The position numbers and the translations under genes were made by a program. Below, piece by piece: positions 32,558-44,700 of a stretch of DNA of 64,000 bases. Each line of letters begins with the position of its first letter. The first letter of the stretch is position 1. The stretch is taken from positions 13,674,967-13,738,966 of the forward strand of contig NC_051091.1 of NCBI RefSeq assembly GCF_901709675.1, in the 5' to 3' direction. The notes under the pieces are model-generated. The model ran no database searches. It was not told where the DNA came from and saw only the letters and a list, made by a program, of their open reading frames with translations. Source of the DNA: Syngnathus acus (lineage: Eukaryota > Chordata > Actinopteri > Syngnathiformes > Syngnathidae).

Positions 32558-32904
32558 ACATCTGTTTCTTGCTCATTTTTGCTTGCTTCACTAGATCGAC
32601 TGGGGTGACATGTCACGTGACCGGGACAAGCGTCTTCACCTGAATTAACCTGTGACACGAGACACAGCTGCACCGACGAATGTAATTGAGAGAGAATCGC
32701 CACATTTTGTTTTTACATTTTTCAGATTAAATTCTTACTCATTTTTGTTAGCTTTGTGGGCTCGACCGGGGAAACATGTCACGTGACCTGGACGAGCGTC
32801 TTGACCTGAGTTAATTGATCGTCGATAAAAAAATAAAATAAAATTCTGTGCGGCTTGACGGCCCGGTACCAAGTGACCCGCGGACCGGTGGTTGGGGACC
32901 ACTG

Positions 32905-33054
32905 CCCTAATGTACACCCAACATCACATTGTGAAACGTACCGCTTTTAACATGAACTTCATAACGTATTTTTTGTATGATTTTTTTCTGGCGTGGCAGC
33001 AATGCGGTCATGACTCATGACAGGAACGTTCCCTTGCCACAGTTGGTGTTTTTG
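32905..33054. other. Flank between the hAT nest and the foldback element
   Basis: Begins with the hAT target duplicate CCCTAATG. No gene seen. Confidence 0.5.
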
Positions 33055-33721
33055 ACCTGCGTGAACCTGCCCCCCCCCCCCCCTACGCAAAATTTAAAGA
33101 AAATAGTCTGTTTCATTTGTGCTTCGTTTGTGCTGGTTTGTGCAGCAAAAATTTTCGTTTGTGCTGCTATGGTTTTTTAGTTATGAAAGATTATTTTATA
33201 GGTCATCCAGAGTTCACCCAGCCCCCCATCTGCTCAAAATGAACCCAAAATGGTACCGTTCGTTTGTGCTTCGTTAGTGCTGGTTTGTGCCACAAAAACC
33301 TTCGTTTGTGCTGCTTCGGTTTCGTAGATATTACACATTTATCTTATAGCGATGACGTCACCCAGCCCCCCATTTTCCTCCAAATGGACCCAAAATGGTA
33401 CCGTTCGTTTGTGCTGGTTTGTGCAGCAAAAATTTTCGTTTGTGCTGCTTCCGTTTCGTAGATATTACACATTTATTTTATAGCGATGACGTCACCCAGC
33501 CCCCCATTTTCCTCCAAATGGACCCAAAATGGTACCGTTCGTTTGTGCTTCGTTTGTGCTGGTTTGTGCAGCAAAAATTTTGGTTTGTGCTGCTATGGTT
33601 TCGTAGATATTACACATTTATTTTATAGCGATGACGTCACGTAGCCCCGCCCCCCTATTTACTTCCAAATGGACCCAAAATAGTGCCGTTCGTTTGTGCT
33701 TCGTTTGTGCTGGTTTGTGCT

Positions 33722-34231
33722 GCTCATTTTTCTATGACATGGCCTTTAACTAACCTGTAGTGGCCGATTCGGCCGGAGTTTGTTTTGTTTTCTCTCCCCC
33801 CCCCTCCCCGGCTGGGGAGGTGGTTAGGTGGCACCCAAGCTGACAGCGGCTATCTGGATTCTCGTGGGCCAATTCAGGTTGGGGGATCTGCAGCTCAACC
33901 TCCACTGCCAGGATAGTAGAGGGCTCCTCCGGCAGCCCTTCGCTCTGACTTGGACATCCACTTTTTTTATTTTGATATTATGTATTATTTGTGCCCTCTC
34001 TGCATCCATTACAACCTGGTGATCCTGAAAGGGGGATCCTTCCATCTGTGGTCCCTTCTCAAGGTTTCTCATTTTCCCCTGGCAGGGGTTTTGAGTTTTT
34101 CCTTGCCCTTTTGGGAGCTTAAGATCAGGGGATGCTTTGAGAATAATTGTCGATTTTTGTCTATGTGAAGCCCTTTGAGACTGCTTGTGATTTAGGGCTA
34201 TACAAATAAACTTGACTTGACTTGACTTGCT
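33722..34231 (+). mobile_element. L2-type LINE (family A) 3' end
   Basis: Starts at the frame end TTTTTCTATGACATGGCCTT and follows the 3' UTR of the element at 7409-15012 to three TTGACTTGAC units. A GCTGC or TGCTGC repeat flanks it (around 33717 and 34229), suggesting a short target duplication. Confidence 0.88.
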
Positions 34232-34689
34232 GCAAAAAGTTTCGTTTGTGCTGCTACGGTTTCGTAGATATTACACATTTAATTTATAGCGATGACGTCA
34301 CTCAGCCCCCATTTAACTCCAAATGGACCCAAAATGGTCCCGATTGTTTGTGCCGCAAAAAGATTAGTTGGCGTTCAGTGAATCATTCAATTTGTCATTT
34401 ATTTAATACTAATTTATTTTCTAGAGATGTCAAATCCTTGCTCCATGGATCGTTAATTAACCATTTGTTTGTGCCATTGCAATTTTTCATTATTAAAATC
34501 ATGCATCTTCATTAACCCCCTGTCATGTATTTTATTCTAACAATTTTTCACTTGACATCATGATAACTCCTCAATTCTTACACATGTATTATCCAACTAA
34601 TTACCATGCAAAGTGACCTCTGCAGGCCGGTAAGACATATAACAGGGTGGCGAAAAACAGGGTGGCGAAAAACAAAGACGTGCAACTTT

Positions 34690-34916
34690 TTCAAGCGACA
34701 AATGCACAACTATCTCCGAAGATTTGAGAGGCCATACTTGAAAATGGTAACATAGCCACTCCAAGCGCTACTGTGTGGACAGATCTGAGTGACCAGTTGG
34801 AAAAGAAGATGTCTGCAAAGGCTCTGTACACCTTTGTAAAAACAAACAGATACAATATCTGGTCAGCTCTGGGAATCAGTCATGATGAAACTGATCCTGA
34901 AACTAGCAGAGTTAAA
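34690..34916 (+). pseudogene. Unrecognised coding fragment in the foldback element
   Basis: A + frame reads NIATPSATVWTDLSDQLEKK, then MSAKALYTFVKTNRYNIWSA and LGISHDETDPETSRVKWGL, with one stop upstream (34724-34726). It resembles the N-terminal part of a real protein in composition and regularity, and it ends where the right arm starts. I do not recognise the family. It may be what is left of the element's own gene. Confidence 0.45.
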
Positions 34917-35572
34917 TGGGGGCTGAGTGACGTCATCGCTATAAATTAAATGTGTAATATCTACGAAACCGTAGCAGCACAAACGAAACTTTTTGCAGCA
35001 CAAACCAGCACAAACGAAGCACAAACGAACGGCACTATTTTGGGTCCATTTGGAGGTAAATAGGGGGGCCGGGCTACGTGACGTCATCGCTATAAAATAA
35101 ATGTGTAATATCTACGAAACCGTAGCAGCACAAACGAAAATTTTTGCTGCACAAACCAGCACAAACGAACGGTACCATTTTGGGTCCATTTGGAGGAAAA
35201 TGGGGGGCTGGGTGACGTCATCGCTATAAAATAAATGTGTAATATCTACGAAACGGAAGCAGCACAAACGAAAATTTTTGCTGCACAAACCAGCACAAAC
35301 GAACGGTACCATTTTGGGTCCATTTGGAGTAAAATGGGGGGCTGGGTGACGTCATCGCTATAAGATAAATGTGTAATATCTACGAAACCGAAGCAGCACA
35401 AACGAAGGTTTTTGCGGCACAAACCAGCACTAACGAAGCACAAACGAACGGTACCATTTTGGGTTCATTTTGAGCAGATGGGGGGCTGGGTGAACTCTGG
35501 ATGACCTATAAAATAATCTTTCATAACTAAAAAACCATAGCAGCACAAACGAAAATTTTTGCTGCACAAACC

Positions 35573-35877
35573 AGCTCAGTGGCCTAGTGGTAGTGTCCGC
35601 CTTGAGACTGGAAGGTTGTGGTTTCAAACCCCGGCCGGGTCATACCAAAGACTATAAAAATGGGACCCATTGCCTCCCTGCTTGGCACTCAGCATTAAGG
35701 GTTGGAATTGGGGGGTTAGATCACCAAATGATTCCCGAGCGCGGCACCGCTGCTGCTCACTGCTCCCCTCTCCCCCAGGGGATGGATCAAAATCACACGG
35801 GGATGGGTTAAATGCAGACGACAAATTTCACCACACCCAGATGTGTGTGTGACGATCATTGGGACTTTAAAAAAAAC
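35573..35877 (+). mobile_element. tRNA-derived SINE, second family
   Basis: Head GCTCAGTGGCCTAGTGGTAG (A box) and GGTTTCAAACCCC (B box), a body with GGGGATGGATCAAAATCACA, and the end GACGATCATTGGGACTTTAA. It is inserted in the right arm of the foldback element, next to duplicated GCACAAAC. Another copy is at 62774-63074. Confidence 0.85.
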
Positions 35878-35996
35878 GAAGCACAAACGAAACAGACTAT
35901 TTTCCTTAAATTTTGCGTGGGGTGGGGGGCCAGCTTCACGCAGGTGACTATTTTCCTTAAATTTTGCGTGGGGTGGGGGGCCAGCTTCACGCAGGT

Positions 35997-37524
35997 TTGG
36001 TACTGATGTGTGGCGATTAGTTTCGCTGTTGGAGTCTTTCTGGTTTAGCTGAGGCTCCGTAGCGTGGGAGGCGTGGCCAAGCCAAACTGTTGTGGTCGAA
36101 ATGAGCGACCGGAACCTCAAGGAAATCCACACCCATTCTTCGGTTGGGATTTAAATCACGCAGAGGCCACAACAACATCCCGCGCAAGAACGAGCGGAGT
36201 GGAACTGAAGCGGGACAAAACTGGTAAACGTGTGATGATAGTTTTTGTTTTACTATGTTTGAGTTTCGTCATGTTAGCTTGCTAGCTAGTTCGGCCAGCG
36301 ATCTGCTAGCATGGCCGAGCCATTGCCACTTATGCTCATTTAGTTTGCCATCATTTTTGTGGCCTTTGGTGTTCTCTTTTGCACGAAGGCATGTTTTGGA
36401 AATGCTTGGCTCACCTAATGTTGCCACACAGGCTGAAACCCCCATGACGGAATGACGTCGTCACTCTACCTGACACCCCGCTTTTTCTCCAGGAGGCTCG
36501 TAATCATCATCATCATCGTAAGACATTTGGGAAAAGAGTCGAACATTTCTGCGAGACTTGGAGCGTCAAGCGTACACTTCACACACATTATACACAAGAA
36601 GGCGTGTTACTCACACATAAATCTGCCAGTAAAGTGGTGCCTCGAGATACGAGTGCCTTGACTTGTGAGCCTTTACAAATACGACCATGTTATGCTTGAC
36701 CTGGAAGCAAAATTTGAGTGGAGCCTTAGATGGCGGCCACCATCGGTTGGTGGCAGTCATGAGCTGATGAGCCGGTCTACCAACTTCCAATAACAGAAGA
36801 AAGGCCAATGGATTGGGTACAAAGGAGTTTTGAGGCGAGCAGCAAATGCTCTTAGTTTTTTTTTTTTTTTTTTTTGACACACACCGTGCCAAAAATGTAT
36901 GTAATGTATCTAATTAATTGATAAGACAATCGTTTCTATAAACATTGGATAGTAACAGCCCAAGTACAAGCCCCTTCATTCATTCTTTTGTTGTTGTTGT
37001 GCAACAATGTCATTCAGAAGAAGGCTTCGTCAGGTTTGAGTTGATTATATGGTTTGGATTTTCATTAATTTTGGGATTTACTGGACTGGCTCGACACCTC
37101 GAGTGCTGACTCTTGCGCGTAAATGTTTGCTGCTCTGACAAAAACAGTCCTGGAATACATAGAATCACATTAGGGAAGCTGTCGATTTATTCGCACAGTG
37201 TACGACTTTTCTAATATCCCAACATCAAGCCCTAAGCGTTAACTTTGCAAACTTGTCCACATGAAATGCAATTCTCAGGCACATTGAATGCACTGCAAAT
37301 CAACAAGCGGGCGGATGATCAGGCAGGCAAGCTGGCAGGCGAGCGGGCACTTTCTTAACGCTGGCTGCCTTTTCCACCGCTCCAAACCAGTTTGTGAGTG
37401 TTTTCTAAATTTAACTGCTCAGTGGCGGTGCTGCTTTGAGAGTGACTTGATACCCTTGGGGGTGAGGGTCTTGTCATGACTTCAGCTCCAGTTGTAATGG
37501 AGAGGATGGGAGGCGTATGGGCTG
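35997..37524. other. Upstream region of RNF123, no coding gene
   Basis: Mixed DNA with an A/T-rich run (36857-36877) and, at 36618-36660, a phrase AGTGGTGCCTCGAGATACGA like the end of a small DNA transposon. A possible first non-coding exon is listed separately. Nothing else found. Confidence 0.45.
36030..36224 (+). promoter_or_regulatory. Possible RNF123 promoter and non-coding first exon
   Basis: A GC-richer stretch with several CpG, GGGAGGCGTGGCC, and a CGGGACAAAACTG end followed by GTAAACGTG, which could be a donor site. RNF123 coding exon 1 has an acceptor at 38737, so an upstream non-coding exon must exist. This is the best candidate by eye only. Confidence 0.25.
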
Positions 37525-38280
37525 AATTGTCGGGAGTACTTCCTGAGACAGCTCAAGAAGTTCAACCTGCCGCGATAGCTTCTGAAGACCTTCTACACTG
37601 CCATCATCCAGTCTGTCCTCTGCACCTCCATCACTGTCTGGTTTGGATCAGCCTCCAAACAAGACAAGCACAGACTGCAACGGACAATCAGGACTGCAGA
37701 AAAGATAATTGGAATCAACCTCCCATCTAGCCAAGACTTGTACCTCTCCAGGACCAGGAAACGTGCAAGGAACATCTCTACAGACCCTTCTCACCCAGGT
37801 TGCAGTCTGTTTGAACTACTCCCCTCCGGACGGCGTTATAGAGCTCGGTACGCCAAAACCAGCAGACACAGAGACAGCTTCTTCCCCCAGGCTGTTGCTC
37901 TGATGAACTCACACCACTCTTAGAGTCTCAGAGTCATTACTGTGCAATAACATCCTGCTCTCCACACCTTTTTTGAATTTGTCTACACTGTTTGTACTAT
38001 GTGTCTTCTCTGCATCCATTGCAGCCTGGTCATCCTGGATAAGGGACCTTCCCATCTGTGGTCTCTTCTCAAGGTTTCTCAGTTCCCCTAGCTGGAGTTT
38101 TGAGTTCTTCCTTGCCCTCTTGGGAGTTTAAGATCAGGGGATGTTTGAGGAAATTTGCCATTTTTCACATGTCCTGAGTGTTGTTAGTCACCTAAATGTT
38201 GAACAGAGGCTGTGATTTACCGAAGTCAAATTCCTTGTTTGGCACGCTCAAACATGGCGAATAAAAACTTTTGAATCTTG
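37525..38280 (+). mobile_element. L2-type LINE (family D) 3' end
   Basis: The last about 130 codons of the RT frame (FYTAIIQSVLCTSITVWFG, then [18 protein letters not shown], ending in a stop at 37921) with one internal stop (near 37577). A 3' UTR ends in GAATAAAAACTTTTGAATCTT. Its tail matches the fragment at 348-489. 5'-truncated and inactive. Confidence 0.85.
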
Positions 38281-38737
38281 AGTGAAAGCAGGAAAACGTA
38301 CAATTGCACCAAAAGTCACAGTTGGGGACCCTCCCACTCCCATTAAGAAAGTGTCTTGGCTTGCTTCACAATGGCTACAAAGACGGCTGAAAATGACAAA
38401 AGGCCAGCCATAGATGAGGCACCGGCTGCTCGCGTCTTGCTGTTGTCTCACGGCGTTGGCAACACGGTGAAGCTGACCTGGATGGAAAATAGAGGCTCCC
38501 GAGACGTCCGTCCGATTGAGCAAGTCACAGAGATGTCCGCTTCGCTTCAGCGTCAATTTTGTCTCTGTGGTGATTTGAGTTTGAGTTTATTCTTGCTCTT
38601 CTGCCGTTGGATCAGCCGTACGATGGAAGAGTCTCGCTCGCGTGACTCGCAGCCCTTTTCAGGACGGGCTGGAAAACAAAGGCCAGGATGCCGCTTGTGT
38701 CTGTGGTCATTTTCTTTTCTCATTTGTGTGTCTGCAG

Positions 38738-41700
38738 CGGTTCGGCCGACTTCCCGGCGAACACCATGAGCTACAAAGGTAGTGGTGGCATGGCGCTGAG
38801 CCACCGCGACTACAGGCTGGCCTCGGACACGGACAAAGCCAAGTGTGCTGGTAATGCTTTCCGCCGATTTTGCCAACCCAAGCAGCCATTTTCACAAATG
38901 GTGCCATGTCCCGTCGGTCGTGCACAAGACTGGAAAATGCCACGGATGCGCCGAGCCTTAGCGCTGTGGCTTGTCTGAAGGCAACAGGTGCAAGCGACTC
39001 CCAAGACAGATGAAAAGTCGATTTGAGTGGCAAGCGCGGTCGTGCGAACGATTCAACTTGCCTGTACGGCAAAAACGGACCTTGTGGCACTCTCTCCCCC
39101 CCCTCCCTCTCTCTGGCTATCTCTATCTCTCCCCAGGTATCGTCAACGAGAGGCTGCTGAGCGACTATTTGCATCACGTCTTCCCTTCTGCCGATGAGGC
39201 CGCTGTTCTGCCCTTCCTCAGGTTGTCTGTCCGTCTGTCTGTCTGTTGGGCTGGCTGCTGTCCGGGCAGCTTTCTGCTTTTTGAAGGCAATGCAGGCGAG
39301 CGCAGCCGAGCATCGCCATGACACCTCCCTCCTTTTTTGGCAACATGGCCGCCCCCGGCCAGGATGGCTGAAAGCTGCTGCGTTTTGCTGCTTCTGTCCC
39401 ATTGTTGAACTCAGCAGACAAGAGCATTTTGGACTGGACTTCCCGTCTGGTGCAGTTCCCAGAATTCAAAGGCATAGTTAGAGGAGAAAATCTTTGTCAC
39501 GGCAAAATACGGCTGCAACTTCCATCCATCCATTTTCTGTATTGCTTTGTCCCCACGGGGGTCGCGGGCGTGCTGGAGCCTATACCAGCTGTCATCGGGC
39601 AGTAGGCGGGGGACACCCAGAGCCTGTTGCCAGCCATTCGCAGGGCACACAGAGACGAACAACCATCCGCACTCGCACTCACACCTAGGGTCAATTTGGA
39701 GTGCTCCAACGGCCTACCAAGCATGTTTTGGGGATGTGGGAGGAAACCGGAGTGCCCAGGGAAAATCCACGCAGGCACGGGAAGAACATGCAAACTCCAC
39801 ACAGCGAGGGTCGGAGGTGAAATCGAACCCGCACCCTCCTAACTGTGAGGCGGATGTGCTAACCAGTGCGCCACCAAGCCACCGTCGGCTGCAACTTGTT
39901 TCATGCAAAAATGTGAATTTGAGATGAATGGCAGAAGTACACCTTTTTCTAGAATTTAGGCGTTGCTTTTGCCTGTTTCCAACTTTTGTATGCGGCGTGG
40001 CATAGGCTCAGCTGCTGTGTTGTCTCACAGACGCTTCTATTCATAGACACACACACACACACACACACACATGGTGGGGGGGGTCGGGCATGTCGGCTTT
40101 GCAGGGCTCTCCAAATGTGAAATGTTCTTCAAGTTGGTGATGATGGTTATTGGTCTTCTTCCCTTTGGCTGCGCAACCCGGACGACTCGCCTACTCCCCC
40201 TGGTGTTCAGGAAGCCTTTGACCTTCCAGGATTTGGACACTCATCTGCAAACGTTGTTGTGCGAAGGCGAGACGGCTGACAACAGCGCCTCGGGTACGTG
40301 TGCACCTCGCGCTCTTTGGCTCCTCGTTTTTTTCCTTTGTGTGCTTTTCTGGCCCGCGTGTCATTTTGGAGCGCCTCGGAGTTGGCGACCGATCGGCCAG
40401 TCAGCGTGTGAAACAGGAACGTGGAATTGTCCCGGACGTGAGCGGAAGGCAGCCTGCCAAAAGGGCAGTCAGAACCCCACCTTGTGTAAAAAGCGATTAT
40501 AGAGCGTCTGTACGGCCGGCGCCTTCTCTGAAACGTGTCGGCGATGTGCTGTCATCGGCCGGCGCCAGGCCTTGAATCGCAGCTCAAAAGCAGATTTTCA
40601 AGGCAGTCTTTGTGCTTGAAGAACAATGCTGCTTTTAAAAGGCAGCATCAATCTTGACGAGGATGTTGCGTTGGCACCTCGAGCAACGCTTGGTGACTTG
40701 TCACGCAGACCGTGAGCTGGAAGGTCGTCTGGGTCCCCAGCCGGTGGTCCTGGATCACACCGGTGGCTTCGAGGGCCTCCTCTTTGTGGACGACGACCTG
40801 TTGGGGGTAGGTAGGGCGCCTCCCCGTTTGGCAAGTCACCTCGCCACCCGCCTTGACCTTTGCCCGCCACGCCTCCTTCAGGTGATCGGCCACAGCAACT
40901 TCAGCTCCATCCGGGCCACCACCTGCGTGTACAAAGGTGAGCACGCGCGGGCCAAAAGCCGCTTTGAAGCCCTCGTCAAACCCTGTTGGCGCTAGAGTGC
41001 CAAAGTAGGGCGGGGCCTTACCTTTGACCCTTTGCACGCAGGCAAGTGGGCGTACGAGGTGCTGATCTCTTCGCAGGGTCTGATGCAGATCGGCTGGTGC
41101 ACGCTCAACTGCCGCTTCAACCAGGAGGTGAGCTCTCGCTGCCGCGCGTTAACGGCTGCTCACTAACGGCCACCCGCTAATGGCCGCCCGCCAACGCCAG
41201 GAGGGCGTCGGCGACACGCCCGACTCATACGCCTACGACGGGAATCGAGTGCGCAAGTGGAACGTGGTCACCACCAACTACGGCAAGGTGAGCCATCGTC
41301 CTCTGGCTCTGCTGCCAGTGCTGGCGATGACGCCGCCTTTTTGTCTGTGCGCCGGCAGTCGTGGGCGGCGGGGGACATTGTCAGCTGTCTGATAGACCTG
41401 GACGATGCCAGCATCGCCTTCTGCCTGTAAGTCGATGATGCTGGACGCGCCCCTCGCCAATCCGTGGTGTTCTCGGGCCGCCCGTTCTGCGGTGGTGCTT
41501 CTCCGGGAGATGCCTCTTCCTCCAAGATTTTGTTGCCCTTGAGCGCCAATGCTCTTGCAACACATTGCCAAGTTGTTTTCCAACCTCCGAAAGGGATGCG
41601 CTCAAAACGGGCCCTAATGCGTCAGTGTGTGCCCAGGAACGGCCAGTCGCTGGGTACGGCGTTCGCCGACATCAAGACGGGCCCCGGTGTGGCCTACTTC

Positions 41701-44700
41701 CCGGCCATCAGCCTGTCCTTCAAGGAGTCGGTGGCCTTCAACTTTGGCAGCCGGCCGCTCAGATATCCTGTTGCCATCTTTTGTCCGCCCGCCTGCCTGC
41801 CTTGTCCCGCTGTATTTGTTCTTGACATGCCGGCGCTCACGTACCCGTGCGAAGGCTACCTGCCCTTGCAGGACCCGCCCGCTGCCGATCTGCTCAAGGC
41901 TCACAAGCTGCTGGGCTTCGTCAAGAATGTCCTGTGCACGCGCATTCATGTGCAGGTCGTTCACCACGCCCACGTGCAAAACATCACAGTCGCGGGCCAG
42001 GACAGTGTCGGCCACTCCCGCCGTGCGTCTGCTTGTGTGTCGCAGGAGGAGCGCGTGGCCGAGGCGGATTGCTCCATGTGGAGGCTCGACGGCGAGGCAA
42101 CGGTCCTGATCACAATGGCGCACATCTTCAAGTATTTTGCTCCACTGATGGTGAGCCAGCGCGTCTTCCTTGGCCTTGGTGGCGTCTTTGTCGACCGTAA
42201 ACGTACCGCCATGCCTAGTGCCAAGTCTACCTGGTGGAGGACGTGCTGATGAACTTCTTGCTGGGGATCCTGGAGGGCGGCGGTTCCGTGGACGAGCATC
42301 CACTCATCCAGCAGCTCCTCGACCTCTTCTGGCTCCTCATGGAGGTAAGTGCCCCCTCGTGCAGCGCGCGCCGTGACCGCCTCGCCCGGCGTGCGCTGTA
42401 ACTGCCTCCTTCCCTCGCTGTCTTGCTCGCCCGCAGGACTACGAGGTGAACGAGTGTCTGAAGCAGCTGATGATGTCATTGCTGAGGGCCTACCGCTTCT
42501 CCCCCATCATCCCCGACCTCGGCTTCCAGGTACCCAGTGCCCCTCGTAGGTTGTCTTGATGCTGTTCTTGCGCCGGCTTTTATCAGCCCGTTTTCATTTG
42601 TGGTCTTTTGTGCCTGATTTCTTGCTACTCTTCTTCTAAATCATGTGTGATGGAACTTTTGTATGTCCTTTCAGATCCACTACCTTCGTTTGACGACGGC
42701 CATCCTGCGTCACGAGAAGTCCAGGAAGTACCTGCTCAACAACATCTTATATCCTTGCGCGTCCACATGGTGGTGGATTTCCTAGCACCCTCAGTGCATG
42801 TTCCTTAACGGGAGTGCACGTTTGATGTGCTGCGCTCGGTGGTGTTCTTTTACATCAAGACTCCGCTGCGGGTGAAGGAGGCAGGGCTAGATGAGCTGAT
42901 CCCCACCACCTGGTGGCCCACGCACTTTGACAAGGAGGTGCACACATCTTCACCCCCGTGTACCTGTGTACCCCTGCTCACCTGAGCCTAGTTATCCTCT
43001 TGTACATCAGGGAAAGGACGAGCGCCAGCCCAAAGACGAGAGTTCTGATGAGCGTCTGCGGAGGCGAGCTTACGAGCGAGGGTGTCAGCGGCTGAAAAAA
43101 AGAATCGAAGGTAGAACACGCTCAACCAACCGACGCTTCCTCGCCAACGCGTTGACGGTGCAAGTGCATTGGTGGCACACCGACAACCTCCGCGGGGCAG
43201 GCCCAAATGTGCACCGCACCGTTTCCAAAATACTTGACGGAAGCTGTTCATCTGCGGGCACTGCTGGGGGGCGAGACAAGCCGGAGGGCTCCCGCTCACT
43301 ATTTGGCAACACCAAACCCGCCCCATTCTGCCTTGTCACAAGACTGTGCACGATCAATAAATAAAATGGCTTGTTGTCTCCGTCTAGTGGTGGAAGAGCT
43401 GCAAGTGCAGATCCTCCGGCTGCTACTCAACAACAAAGACAAGAGCACGGTAAGTTTTTAGGCTCAGGAAAAAGAATCGTTTTTATAACATATGTGTCTT
43501 TTGTGTGGGTCCTGTTCTGACTTTGCTCAGGGCAAAGCCTCGCGTTACATTTTCCTCAACAAGTTCCGCAGGTTCCTGCAAGAGAACGCCAGCAACAGAG
43601 GGGTAAGAGCAAGCGCACAGCAGCCGGCTTTGCTTGCAGCCTCGTTCCAAAACGGAGGAAACACGGGGGTTCACGCGGTTTGGGGTTCACGCGGTTTGGG
43701 AATCACGCGGCGGCCGATTGGTCGGCGTTGAGTTAACGCGCCCATTGGCTCAGACCACGTCATTGCTGCCACACAAGAATTATTTCTTAGATGGCATTAA
43801 TTTGGTTTAACTCAAGGAGGGATTTTGAACTGTTGAACCGCTATGATTTGAAAAACGGCTTAACCTTAGTCACTGTGGAGGCAAGGGTCATTCCTCATCT
43901 CGTCCGCTCCAATTTGGAAAAGGCTGTAAGAAAAAAAATGCGGTGCTGCCAATGCTTGAAAAGATAATGTGAGCGCTGCGTGTGCGGGCCCGCAGCATCC
44001 CACAGCCCTGTGCCCGCCCGAGTACATGCTGTGCTTCTTGCACCGCCTGATCACGGCCGTGCGCGCCTGCTGGGATGAAAGCTGCAAGAAGATTTTGGGC
44101 AGCGTCACCAGTGAAGGTAGGAAAGCCTGCCGCAGACACAGCTGCAGATGCAGTCGCAGAAACCGTCTTTGTCAATCCACCTTTTGTTTCTGTCAGCAAA
44201 TGTCGTCCCGCAGGGCAGCACCAAAATTACTTTTGTGACAGGATAAGAGGCAGTGTCTTCTTTTTCCAAGCGCAAACCTAGGTTGTACAAATGAGAACAA
44301 GTGGGGAAGGGCTTTGTGGGCACTGCTATGTTGCCGATCACAGGATGTTGCAAGCGGGGTGCAAGGCTCATTGATGTCATCCCAGCAAAAGTCTTGACAT
44401 CTTTTCATTTTGGAATTAGCCGGTGCAATGATGCCCAAGAAACATTTCGGATCATTTGATACTTTTGATGGCGGCGTGTCAGTGTCACGTAACCTGTGGC
44501 TTCTTGTTGCTTTCCTCGCCGGTCGACGTGCGTCTCTAGCGGCGTTTGTGCCGCCGCAGCTCTTCTACAATGGCAAGGTGGACTACTTTGACCTGCAGCG
44601 GCTGGGTGGGCTGCTGTCGCATCTCAAGAAGACGCTCAAAGGTCAGTGCAGCGCAGTGGGCGGCACCAAAAGGCTGGACTGCCGACACGCTCGCCAAAGA

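Larger units (their letters stand above)
15135..32904 (-). mobile_element. hAT element that holds the whole nested cluster
   Basis: Left end CAGTGGTCCCCAAACTTTTT at 15135 and right end TTGGGGACCACTG at 32904 are inverted repeats, and the 8-bp target duplication CCCTAATG is perfect at 15127-15134 and 32905-32912. Next to both ends is a matching 'GACCGGT' motif. Without the copia insertion (15513-32349) the element would be about 0.9 kb and would encode only the first part of a transposase, so it is an internally deleted copy. It is the outermost and oldest layer of the nest. Confidence 0.93.
33055..35996. mobile_element. Foldback-type element with tandem-repeat arms
   Basis: Outer ends ACCTGCGTGAA (33055) and its complement TTCACGCAGGT (35996) begin long inverted arms. 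Each arm has about four to five units of roughly 140 bp: CGTTTGTGCTGC, a TTTCGTAGATATTACACATTT stretch, GCGATGACGTCA and CCCAAAATGGTACC. The arms surround about 560 bp of single-copy DNA (34350-34910). The left arm is interrupted by an L2 3' end (33722-34231), the right by a SINE (35573-35877). A 55-bp end block is doubled at 35892-35996. Superfamily not identified; target duplication not clear. Confidence 0.75.

Noticed and set aside
33114-34350. CRISPR-like array
   Set aside because: Units are adjacent tandem repeats of about 140 bp in a eukaryotic element, not short repeats with unique spacers.
38356-38769. 137-codon + frame just before RNF123
   Set aside because: Overlaps the splice acceptor and the true start of RNF123 in another frame; no domain. 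Likely chance.
41464-42303. Long frames on both strands in the middle of RNF123
   Set aside because: They read through introns of a GC-rich exon cluster. The spliced RNF123 frame explains the coding signal.
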